A stretch of DNA of 64,000 bases from Thermococcus sp. 4557 (lineage in GTDB: Archaea; Methanobacteriota_B; Thermococci; Thermococcales; Thermococcaceae): NCBI RefSeq assembly GCF_000221185.1, contig NC_015865.1, forward strand, positions 496,001 to 560,000. Reading direction: 5' to 3'. Each line of letters begins with the position of its first letter. Positions within the stretch are counted from its first letter, which is position 1. The notes below the pieces were generated by a model, which worked only from the letters and a program-made list of their open reading frames with translations, was not told the DNA's origin and did not search any database. The translations under genes and the position numbers were made by a program. Shown here one piece after another: positions 9,053 through 16,094 of the stretch.

Positions 9053-9508
9053 TCAGCGGACCAGGAGCTTGGCCTGCTCCGGATCGTAGCGCCACTTGGC
9101 CGGAAGCTTGCCGGTCCTGCGGTAGTACTTGACGAGGCGCCTGATCTTGCTCTCGGTGAGCTGGAGACCGCGCCTTGAGTGCTTGTCCTTCGGGTGCATC
9201 TCGAGGTGCTTCCTGAGCTTGACGGCCTTCCTGATGAGGGCCATGAGGTCCTCCGGGATGTTCGGCGCGAGGCCGTTCTCCTCAAGGATCTTGGTTATCT
9301 TCTTACCGGTGACGAGCTTGACGCTCGGTATTCCGTACTGGTCCCTGAGGATGGTTCCTATCATGGCAGCGCTGTAGCCTTCCTTCCTGAGCTTAACAAC
9401 GAGCCCCTCAACCTCCTCCGCCGTGTACTCGACCCAGGTCGGCGGAGCGGTCCTCGGTGGCCTCTTAGAACCTGATTTACCCCTCTTTCTCGCGTGTATC
9501 CTTGCCAT
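9053..9508 (-). CDS. rps15: 30S ribosomal protein S15 (uS15)
   Basis: Archaeal S15/eukaryotic S13-type protein of 151 residues that binds 16S rRNA in the central domain. It starts [20 protein letters not shown] and contains [34 protein letters not shown], the diagnostic S15 rRNA-binding region. The ATG at 9508 follows GGGAGGTGT. A TATA element (ctttttaaacc, plus coordinates about 9573-9583) lies upstream, and that promoter region is also read in another frame as the 3' end of the neighbouring homing endonuclease gene. Confidence 0.97.
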   Translation of the reverse strand: MARIHARKRGKSGSKRPPRTAPPTWVEYTAEEVEGLVVKLRKEGYSAAMIGTILRDQYGIPSVKLVTGKKITKILEENGLAPNIPEDLMALIRKAVKLRKHLEMHPKDKHSRRGLQLTESKIRRLVKYYRRTGKLPAKWRYDPEQAKLLVR

Positions 9509-10490
9509 ACCATACACCTCCCGGTGACGGCCAGCTCCCGCCAGCCGCCCCTTCGCGTTGGGAATTGAGGGTAGGTTTAAAAAGGTTTGCCCTCGGGACG
9601 TATCCCCTGCTTCCCTTCTCGTACTCCTCATGCCATAACCTTACGGCCTTCCTATTTGGGTAATGGAGTTTTAATTCAATCGCTCGCCTGAGTTTTGCTT
9701 CTTTTCTCCATGCAGTGAAACCAATCTCCCTGGCAAACCTCATGACGTCCTCAAAGCGAGAAATCCACAGGATAAACATATCAACGTTTGACGAGTACTC
9801 CTCACCGCGGATAACGACTCTATGCCCCTTCGAATACAGTTTGGATATTTTGGAGCCTATCCCGAGTACTCCCAACAGCTTTCCAACGAACTCCAAAACC
9901 ACCAGATCAGAGTTGACCGCGGCAACCTGTACTGCAAAGGTCTTTCCGGCGGATATTGTCGGGAACCCCTCACTGTCAAAGAACCCCTTGAGGAATTCAA
10001 CCGGATATTCGCCGGCCAGAGAAAGCAGCCTCTCCCGAGAACCACTCAGGAGCCGAAATAGGGCCTTATTGCTTCCTTCCACGTAAAATCTATCCACGCG
10101 GGTTGAGTCCCTTTCAAATCCCATCGTGGCCTTAATCCCGAGTTTGTCTAAAGCGTTGGCAAACGCCTCCGCAAATTCCCGGTCAATGACCTTAAGTTTA
10201 ACCACGTACCGTCCGTTGTCCTTCATGTGGATGCTACCATCCCCCAAGTAAACACCGATTATGTAGGAAAGCTCGGAGGAGGGCTCCATGGAAATAGCTT
10301 TGATTCGGTTAAATGGACTATGCGTACCTTTAGACCACCGAATCACAGTTGCCTTTGATAGTCGGACATTGTATTCATCAGAAATCATTCTCACAATTCC
10401 CCCGTAGCTGTGTCCCTCAGAACGCAGTGCCTTCACACGTTCTACAATCTCACGAAGTTCATCAATATCCAGATCCTTAATTCGCCGCAT
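9477..10490 (-). CDS. Free-standing LAGLIDADG homing endonuclease with N-terminal HTH
   Basis: Selfish DNA endonuclease of about 337 residues. Residues 8-60 form a helix-turn-helix-like region ([22 protein letters not shown]). Two LAGLIDADG helices are present, [11 protein letters not shown] (77-87) and [11 protein letters not shown] (167-177), each ending in a catalytic acidic residue, so a monomeric active enzyme is plausible. The last 35 or so codons run through the rps15 promoter and leader and into the first codons of rps15, so this tail is probably not conserved. The start at 10490 fits a TATA tract at 10522-10532 that would initiate near 10500; an ATG at 10520 sits on the TATA. The gene is more AT-rich than its neighbours, a sign of transfer. 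Confidence 0.88.
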   Translation of the reverse strand: MRRIKDLDIDELREIVERVKALRSEGHSYGGIVRMISDEYNVRLSKATVIRWSKGTHSPFNRIKAISMEPSSELSYIIGVYLGDGSIHMKDNGRYVVKLKVIDREFAEAFANALDKLGIKATMGFERDSTRVDRFYVEGSNKALFRLLSGSRERLLSLAGEYPVEFLKGFFDSEGFPTISAGKTFAVQVAAVNSDLVVLEFVGKLLGVLGIGSKISKLYSKGHRVVIRGEEYSSNVDMFILWISRFEDVMRFAREIGFTAWRKEAKLRRAIELKLHYPNRKAVRLWHEEYEKGSRGYVPRANLFKPTLNSQREGAAGGSWPSPGGVWYGKDTREKEG

Positions 10491-10619
10491 GACTACCAAT
10501 AGCAGTAACAACGGAACCATAAAAATATTTCGCTCTCCGATGAAAGGGATTCAAGAGCCCAATGACTGAAAAAGAACACTAGTAACCATACAAGGGCCAG
10601 CAATGCACAAAATAGTTGG

Positions 10620-10694
10620 TAGCGGGGGGAAGATTTGAACTTCCGACCTCCGGGTTATGAGCCCGGCGGGCACTCCTAGCTGCCCCACCCCGCT
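10620..10694 (-). tRNA. Initiator tRNA-Met (CAT)
   Basis: A 75-nt cloverleaf on the minus strand with acceptor stem AGCGGGG/CCCCGCT, discriminator A, TPsiC arm containing GTTCAAATC and anticodon loop CTCATAA. The A1-U72 first pair and the three consecutive G-C pairs at the bottom of the anticodon stem (CCGGG/CCCGG) identify it as the initiator, not elongator, tRNA-Met. No intron is present, and the CCA end is not encoded. Confidence 0.95.
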
Positions 10695-10783
10695 GCTCGA
10701 CCCGTTAGTTAGTGAACCGTGGAGGGTTTATAAATTTTGCGGATGCTCCCCGAGGCAGGCAAAAATAAAAAGAGCGAACAGGA

Positions 10784-11491
10784 TTACTCCTCCGGGGTGA
10801 TGTGAATCACCATGTGGGCGTCGGGGTCCGTGTACTCGAACTCCACCGGGACGCCCCTGGACGTTACAAGCACCCGCCACTCCTTTCCGCTTCCGACCTG
10901 AATGCGGTACTTGAAGAGCTTCTCCTTCAGCCCGAGACCCATCAGGATCCTGTCCATCAGGGATGGGGAGTCTCCGACTATCTGGACGTTTCCGGAGTTA
11001 ACGGCGACATTGCGAAGTAGCAGGGTGGGAAGGTTCGCTTTAATCGCCTCAAGCGCCTGCTCCTGACTGATACCATAGTACTTCTCCCAGAATGTTACTA
11101 TGTCCATGCTCGTTCCATCCGCCAGGGTCACGGTTCCCGAGATCCTCCCCGTGTTGAGGTCAACGAGCGCATCTCCCTCCATGACCAGTGAACCGTTTAT
11201 GTAAAACTCCTCGTGCTCCTGGACTCTGCCAGAGGTAAGATCCACGCTGCCCGTCGCCATCATTCTGCCGGTGTACAGAAACTGTTTCCTGATGCTCCTT
11301 GAATCTCCGTTATCAACTACATAGACCCGGTACTGGTTGAAGTTGACCTCACGGGTAAAACGGTACGTTTTCATGTTCTCCAGGGCTACCACAAGCGTCT
11401 TCTGTGCCGGCGGCTGGGAAAGGGCGTAGGCCGTGCTCAACACTCCCCCAAGGAGCACCAGCGCAACTATCGGGACCAGATACCTTCTCAT
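10784..11491 (-). CDS. Exported/membrane-anchored protein of unknown function
   Basis: About 235 residues, starting with a basic tip and hydrophobic helix (MRRYLVPIVALVLLGG) that is a signal peptide or membrane anchor. The rest is a beta-rich extracytoplasmic domain with repeated TSGRVQ/NTGRIS turns. I do not recognise a family. Start at 11491 is favoured because AGGAGG lies 7 nt upstream; the ATG at 11497 is too close to it. It begins 12 bp after another exported protein gene, so the two probably form an operon acting at the cell surface. Confidence 0.72.
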   Translation of the reverse strand: MRRYLVPIVALVLLGGVLSTAYALSQPPAQKTLVVALENMKTYRFTREVNFNQYRVYVVDNGDSRSIRKQFLYTGRMMATGSVDLTSGRVQEHEEFYINGSLVMEGDALVDLNTGRISGTVTLADGTSMDIVTFWEKYYGISQEQALEAIKANLPTLLLRNVAVNSGNVQIVGDSPSLMDRILMGLGLKEKLFKYRIQVGSGKEWRVLVTSRGVPVEFEYTDPDAHMVIHITPEE

Positions 11492-11503
11492 ATTCATCCC
11501 TCC

Positions 11504-11953
11504 TCAGTATCCCCCTCCCCCGATGAATTTGTAGTGCCACCTCATTGTAAGGGTGGAGCTCGGTCCGCCGTCGGCGTCGTCTAGGAACGGGTAGTAGAAG
11601 TTCGCCGTGAACGTGGCCGAAGAGTACGTCCTGTACATGGAATACCCCGCGGTGTTCGTGAGCTTCGCCGAGGCATAGTCGAGGTCGTATGTCCCGAGCA
11701 CAATCACCGCAATATGTGAAGTTCCTGAGCCCGAGTACCAGGAGGTCGAGTAGGACTCCACCCTGCCCTTCATCTCGAAAGGATAGTAGTAGGGCCATTC
11801 ACCGACCACCGTGTTGTCGTAGAACGTTGGGCCATTGTCTGATAACACAACGTCATAGGTGGGGCCCGCTATTGTTCCAGTTGCTGGGGTCGCACCCATC
11901 CCAAATAGCACTAAAAATAACAACACCACTGCACCCTTTCTTATAGCTCCCAT
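11504..11953 (-). CDS. Secreted protein of unknown function
   Basis: A 149-residue protein with an N-terminal signal peptide (basic start, hydrophobic core VVLLFLVLFGMGA, small residues before TGTIAG). The mature part is rich in Tyr, Ser and Thr (YYYPFEMKGRVESYSTSWYSGSG) and ends in GGGGY, suggesting a beta-sandwich surface or extracellular protein. No family recognised. ATG at 11953 has a G-rich site 7 nt upstream. It is the first gene of a two-gene unit with the exported protein downstream. Confidence 0.7.
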   Translation of the reverse strand: MGAIRKGAVVLLFLVLFGMGATPATGTIAGPTYDVVLSDNGPTFYDNTVVGEWPYYYPFEMKGRVESYSTSWYSGSGTSHIAVIVLGTYDLDYASAKLTNTAGYSMYRTYSSATFTANFYYPFLDDADGGPSSTLTMRWHYKFIGGGGY

Positions 11954-12096
11954 CACAAGTCCCCCCTTAAAGTGGCATTAGTATTATCATCAAACATCAA
12001 ATAACGGTTTCTGTTGGTCAATACCCATGTACTAACTTTCAAAAATGGAAGGGAGGGCTTATAAGAGTGGATGCCCTCCAGATAACAGGTGGTATC

Positions 12097-13257
12097 ATGT
12101 ACCTGACTAAAGAGGAGGAGCTGATTCTGGCGGGGGAGTACGGCTACGCCCTCCAGAAGGCGATGGAGATACTCGTCGCTCTCGGTGAAATTTACGGTGC
12201 CGATAGACTCATCCCGATAAAGAGCGCCCAGATTGCAGGCGTTTCCTACAAGAACATCGGCGATGCTGGGATGGAGTTCCTGAGGGACTTCACCGACGCC
12301 GGCGCAAAGGTCAGCGTCTACACGACCCTCAACCCCGCGGGCATAGGCGACGATGAATTCATGGAGAAACAGAGGGAAGTTCTCGAGCTCTACAGGAGGA
12401 TGGGAATCGAGATCACCTCAACCTGCACCCCCTACTACGGCGCGAACCTTCCGAAGTTCGGCGACCACATAGCATGGAGCGAAAGCTCGGCCGTCAGCTT
12501 CGCCAACTCCATCCTGGGCGCAAGGACGAACAGAGAAGGCGGCCCCTCAAGCCTGGCCGCCGCTATAGTCGGCAAGACCCCCAACTACGGCCTCCACCTG
12601 GACGAGAACAGGAAAGCGACGGTGATTGTCAGCGTTAACGCGGAGGTGGAGACCTTCGTTGACTACGCGGCCCTCGGCTACCACCTGGGCAGGACGCTCG
12701 GCAACGATGTGCCCTACCTCAGGAGGCTGAAACCCGAGAGAACCGAGTTCCTCAAGGAGATGGGGGCGGCGATGGCAGCGAGCGGGTCGATAGCACTCTA
12801 CCACGTGGAGGGCGAGACCCCAGAGTACCGCACCGCAATAGCGGAGGAACTTGAGACGATAACCGTTGAGGATTCCGATATTAGGGCCGTACGGGAGGAG
12901 TTCAGGGACGACTGGGCGGACATAGACATGATCCTCATCGGCTGTCCCCACGCGTCCCTCGGCGAGGTGAAGGAGATTGCGGAGCTCCTCAGGATGCGCG
13001 GGAGGCCCCTCAGGATACCCCTGTTCATCACGGCAAGCGGCGCTGTCAAGGCTTTGGCCGATGCCCTCGGCTACACGGAGATAATAGAGCGCTACAACGG
13101 GAGAATAATAGCGGACGTCTGCTTCGTTGTCTCCCCGATAAAGGGATGGTATTCGGGTATAGCAACCAACAGCGGAAAATCCGCGTTTTACTTCCGCTCA
13201 TTCGGTTTCAAGGTCAGGCTTGACGATGCAGAGAACCTGATAAGGGAGGCGCCGTGA
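12097..13257 (+). CDS. Phosphomevalonate dehydratase large subunit (aconitase X type)
   Basis: Catalytic subunit of the Fe-S enzyme that dehydrates 5-phosphomevalonate to trans-anhydromevalonate 5-phosphate in the modified mevalonate pathway of most archaea, feeding isoprenoid lipid synthesis. The 386-residue product belongs to the aconitase X family: SAQIAGVSYKNIGDAG near residue 38, TPYYGANLPKFGDHIAWSESSAV near 110-130, IGCPHASLGE near 285 and a C-terminal SGKSAFYFR motif. Cysteines in these motifs would hold the cluster. ATG 12097 follows AGGTGG. A TATA element (gcttataag) lies about 40 bp upstream. The small subunit follows directly. Confidence 0.9.
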   Translation: MYLTKEEELILAGEYGYALQKAMEILVALGEIYGADRLIPIKSAQIAGVSYKNIGDAGMEFLRDFTDAGAKVSVYTTLNPAGIGDDEFMEKQREVLELYRRMGIEITSTCTPYYGANLPKFGDHIAWSESSAVSFANSILGARTNREGGPSSLAAAIVGKTPNYGLHLDENRKATVIVSVNAEVETFVDYAALGYHLGRTLGNDVPYLRRLKPERTEFLKEMGAAMAASGSIALYHVEGETPEYRTAIAEELETITVEDSDIRAVREEFRDDWADIDMILIGCPHASLGEVKEIAELLRMRGRPLRIPLFITASGAVKALADALGYTEIIERYNGRIIADVCFVVSPIKGWYSGIATNSGKSAFYFRSFGFKVRLDDAENLIREAP

Positions 13258-13267
13258 GGTGGCGGGA

Positions 13268-13669
13268 ATGAAGCTCAGGGGAAGGAAGATAGTTGGGGGA
13301 AAGGCAGAGGGGGAGCTGATAGTTTCCAGGAAAGCCCTTTCGTTCCTCGGCGGCGTTGACCCCGAAACGGGCATCGTCACCGATGCGGAGAGCGACATAA
13401 GGGGGCAGAGCATAGCCGGGAAGATACTCGCGTTCCCCCGCGGGAAGGGCTCGACGGTCGGTTCCTACGTCATCTACGCCCTGAAAAAGAACGGGAAGGC
13501 ACCGAAGGCAATAATCGTTGGTGAAGCGGAGACCATAGTCGCGACGGGTGCAATAATAGCCGGCATCCCCATGGTCGATGGCATCGACGTTTCGAGACTG
13601 AGGAGCGGGGAGCGAGTTAAGGTCGATGCGGACTCCGGGGAGGTGGAGGTTCCCGAACCCGGGGAGTAG
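13268..13669 (+). CDS. Phosphomevalonate dehydratase small subunit (DUF126)
   Basis: Swivelling small subunit that completes the active site of phosphomevalonate dehydratase with the large subunit encoded just upstream. The 133-residue product carries the family motif FPRGKGSTVGSYVIY near residue 60, whose serine contacts substrate in aconitase-like enzymes, and ends in a short acidic tail. ATG 13268 follows AGGTGG; the alternative GTG at 13259 lies on the ribosome-binding site. The adjacency of the subunits supports a functional heterodimer. Confidence 0.9.
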   Translation: MKLRGRKIVGGKAEGELIVSRKALSFLGGVDPETGIVTDAESDIRGQSIAGKILAFPRGKGSTVGSYVIYALKKNGKAPKAIIVGEAETIVATGAIIAGIPMVDGIDVSRLRSGERVKVDADSGEVEVPEPGE

Positions 13670-13709
13670 GGTTTTTAACCCCTCCCGACTCTTTATTCTG
13701 GGAGGAAAA

Positions 13710-14987
13710 ATGTCGAGGGGAATTTACGAGTGCGTCAGGTGCGGCCACAGGGAGGTCGTCGATTCCAGCGAGCCGGTTCTGGAGAAAAGCTGCCCCGCAT
13801 GCGGCGGAGACATGGTTCTGGTGGGCTTTGAGGCAGGAATCCCCGGAGCCACGAACGAACCACCAGTCTCTTCGCGCGTTCCTATCCACACCGTTCATCC
13901 CGCGGCACTTCCGCCTGCCGTGGAGGCAAAGCTGAGTGAGTTCTACGTCATCGAGCCCCGCGGGGTCGAGGGCAACGTCTTCACATTTGAGGTCAGGGAG
14001 ATTCTGGAGGGGGACTTTGAAAGGGTCCTGAGGGAGCTCGAGGAGCTCGGCTACTGGGCGGCCCTCAAGAGGCGCGGGGGGAAGGTTCTCCTCTACGTCT
14101 TCCCCGCCGGAGAGGTCAAGGAGGACAACCGCTGGCTCCCCTGGGTCTTCCTAATCGCGACGATATTCACCACGTTCCTCGCAGGGTACTGGCTCTCCCT
14201 GAGCTACATCTCCCTCCTCGACGAATACGGCCTGCCGGGGATAAGAAACCCCTACGTCAACGCGCTGGCATTTTCAATAAGCGTCATGGCGATACTCGGA
14301 ACCCACGAGCTGGGTCACAAGATAGCTGCGGCATACCACGGCGTCCGCGCCACGATGCCCTACTTCATCCCGTTCCCCAGCATGCTCGGAACGATGGGCG
14401 CTGTGATAAGGGTGAAATCCCCCCTGCCAACGAGGGACGCCGCCATCGACCTCGGCGTGAGCGGCCCGATAGCGGGTTTTCTCGTTGCCATCCCCGTCAG
14501 CATAATAGGACTAAAGCTGTCGGTTCCGATTCCCATCAGCATGGTACCCCCAACGGAAGGGGGAATAACCTTCGGCGAGAACCTCTTTTTCATGTTCATA
14601 GAGAAGTACGTGGTGACGTTCCCTGAGACCAGCGGCGTGTTCCTCCATCCGATCGCCATAGCGGGATGGGTCGGAATACTGGTAACCTTCCTGAACCTCA
14701 TCCCCGCTGCCCAGCTCGACGGGGGCCACATAGCGAGGGCGTTCCTGGGCGAGAGAACGCACCGCTACCTGACCACGGCCGTTGGGCTCGTGCTCATAGG
14801 CATGAGCTTCCTCTGGGTGGGATGGCTGATATGGGGAATCCTCGTCCTCATGATGGGGGCCATGGGCAACCCCGGCGCCCTTGACGAGGTGTCCCCGATA
14901 TCGAAGAAGAGAATCGCCCTGGCGCTGGCGGCGCTGGTGCTCTTCATACTGTCAGCAACCCCTGCCCCGATAAGCGCTACCGGCTGA
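13710..14987 (+). CDS. Site-2 protease (M50) membrane metalloprotease with zinc-ribbon N-terminus
   Basis: Intramembrane zinc protease of 425 residues. The N-terminus has a zinc ribbon with Cys8/Cys11 (CVRC) and Cys28/Cys31 (CPAC), then a soluble domain to residue about 140. The membrane domain has the catalytic HELGH at 199-203 and the third ligand in NLIPAAQLDGGH (336-340), with six or more spans. Such enzymes cleave membrane proteins inside the bilayer, often releasing regulators; no anti-regulator is evident nearby. GGAGG lies just before the ATG. The 3' end overlaps the convergent HTH gene by 11 bp. Confidence 0.9.
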   Translation: MSRGIYECVRCGHREVVDSSEPVLEKSCPACGGDMVLVGFEAGIPGATNEPPVSSRVPIHTVHPAALPPAVEAKLSEFYVIEPRGVEGNVFTFEVREILEGDFERVLRELEELGYWAALKRRGGKVLLYVFPAGEVKEDNRWLPWVFLIATIFTTFLAGYWLSLSYISLLDEYGLPGIRNPYVNALAFSISVMAILGTHELGHKIAAAYHGVRATMPYFIPFPSMLGTMGAVIRVKSPLPTRDAAIDLGVSGPIAGFLVAIPVSIIGLKLSVPIPISMVPPTEGGITFGENLFFMFIEKYVVTFPETSGVFLHPIAIAGWVGILVTFLNLIPAAQLDGGHIARAFLGERTHRYLTTAVGLVLIGMSFLWVGWLIWGILVLMMGAMGNPGALDEVSPISKKRIALALAALVLFILSATPAPISATG

Positions 14988-15549
14988 TCCGTCCCTTCTT
15001 TTTCTCCTTAAGTATCTGCTCGATGTCGTAGTATATCGAGTCCCTCGAGACCCCGAACATCCTCGCTATTTCGGAGATGTTGAGGACGCGGGGGTTGTGG
15101 TTGAACGTCTCCAGAATTCTCGCCAGGAGCTCCCTGCGCTCCTTTATTGTGAACTCGTTGAGGGGCTTCTCAGAGGGGGGCGCGTTGTAGACCACGACCA
15201 CGACGGCGTAGGTTCTCCTGGTCACGGGGGTTGTATATGTACCTACCTCGAAGTCAACGACCCTGGCGTTCTTCGGGAGGAGCCTGTTGATCTTGTCCAT
15301 TGTCTTGCTTATGGCGTCTTCCTTGTTTTTTCCGTGGGCGTAGTCTGCAAGGATACCTTTTTTCATATCATCCCGGTCGTCCAGCAACATTGTTACCGTG
15401 AGGTTCATGAAAGCACCGAACGTGAGGTTTATTTTGGAGGAAACAATAGACCCCGGCAGGGGGGACAGCAGTTCCCTTGACTTTGATAGCATATTGTTTA
15501 TACAATCTTCAATGCTCGATGATTCACATTGGACGCTTACCAACTCCAC
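14977..15549 (-). CDS. HTH-domain protein, probable transcriptional regulator
   Basis: A 190-residue protein from GTG 15549 (GGTGG 4 nt upstream). The C-terminal 50 residues form a helix-turn-helix (NISEIARMFGVSRDSIYYDIEQILKE), like DNA-binding domains of archaeal regulators. The N-terminal 130 residues hold an alpha/beta domain with a hydrophobic strand (RTYAVVVVVYNAP) and a conserved-looking cysteine region at the start (VQCESSSIEDCINNM). The family of the sensor part is not recognised. It is transcribed divergently from the two small pilin genes, across about 115 bp of shared promoter DNA, which makes them plausible targets. Confidence 0.75.
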   Translation of the reverse strand: MELVSVQCESSSIEDCINNMLSKSRELLSPLPGSIVSSKINLTFGAFMNLTVTMLLDDRDDMKKGILADYAHGKNKEDAISKTMDKINRLLPKNARVVDFEVGTYTTPVTRRTYAVVVVVYNAPPSEKPLNEFTIKERRELLARILETFNHNPRVLNISEIARMFGVSRDSIYYDIEQILKEKKKGRISR

Positions 15550-15666
15550 GAAACCACCCCTGCAGTTTCCGCAGTATTGTGGGGCATCTCCCTAAATTTG
15601 GGGAGAAAGCTATATAAGCTTTTTCGGTGCATTTATGTATGAAGTAATCCTTTGGAGGTGGATAAC

Positions 15667-15840
15667 ATGAAGAGGAAGGCCCAGGGTGCGATTGAGTACC
15701 TGTTTATGATCGCCGCTGCCCTGGTTATAGTTCTCATTGTCTGGAGGCAGCTCAAGAACAGGGGGCAGAGCGCTAGCGACATAGCTGACACTGCAGAGCA
15801 GCAGATAAGTGAGGAACTCAACAGTGAGATCGGTAGCTGA
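15667..15840 (+). CDS. Class III signal-peptide pilin-like protein 1
   Basis: A 57-residue product with the archaeal class III (type IV pilin-like) signal: MKRKAQG then AIEYLFMIAAALVIVLIV, matching the charged leader, Q at +1 context and Glu at +5 followed by a hydrophobic helix. Cleavage by an EppA/FlaK-type prepilin peptidase would leave a mini-pilin with an acidic C-terminal tail rich in Glu and Asp. GGAGGTGG precedes the ATG, and a TATA box (gctatataagc, about 15609-15619) lies upstream. It is paired with a similar gene 60 bp downstream. Confidence 0.88.
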   Translation: MKRKAQGAIEYLFMIAAALVIVLIVWRQLKNRGQSASDIADTAEQQISEELNSEIGS

Positions 15841-15899
15841 AGTTCTGTTCTAAACTTTTTTAAACTTTTAATACTTCTTAGGGTATTGGGTGATTTGGA

Positions 15900-16094
15900 A
15901 TGAAAAGAAAAGCTCAGGGGGCAGTGGAGTACCTTTTTATGATAGCCATAGCTATCGTCATGATATTCGTGTTCGTACGCAAGTTCTTTGACCCTCGCTT
16001 CGGCACCATTCATAAGACCGGGGAGCTTCAAAACACTATTGAAAGCGAAATATCCGAGGACATAGAGAGCGCTATGAACGGACAGAACGGGTGA
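15900..16094 (+). CDS. Class III signal-peptide pilin-like protein 2
   Basis: A 64-residue paralogue of the preceding gene; the first 13 residues are the same apart from one Ile-to-Val change (MKRKAQGAVEYLF). The hydrophobic helix runs to about residue 27, followed by RKFFDPRF and an acidic tail (ESEISEDIESAMNG). It has its own TATA-like element (cttttaatactt) in the 59-bp gap, and GGTGA upstream of the ATG. Likely a minor or major subunit of an adhesion pilus. The 3' end overlaps the convergent glycosyltransferase gene by 23 bp. Confidence 0.87.
   Translation: MKRKAQGAVEYLFMIAIAIVMIFVFVRKFFDPRFGTIHKTGELQNTIESEISEDIESAMNGQNG

Noticed and set aside
10535-10572. Possible half C/D sRNA in the gap upstream of the homing endonuclease (CGATGAA ... 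CTGA)
   Set aside because: Too short, with a single guide and no internal boxes or stem.
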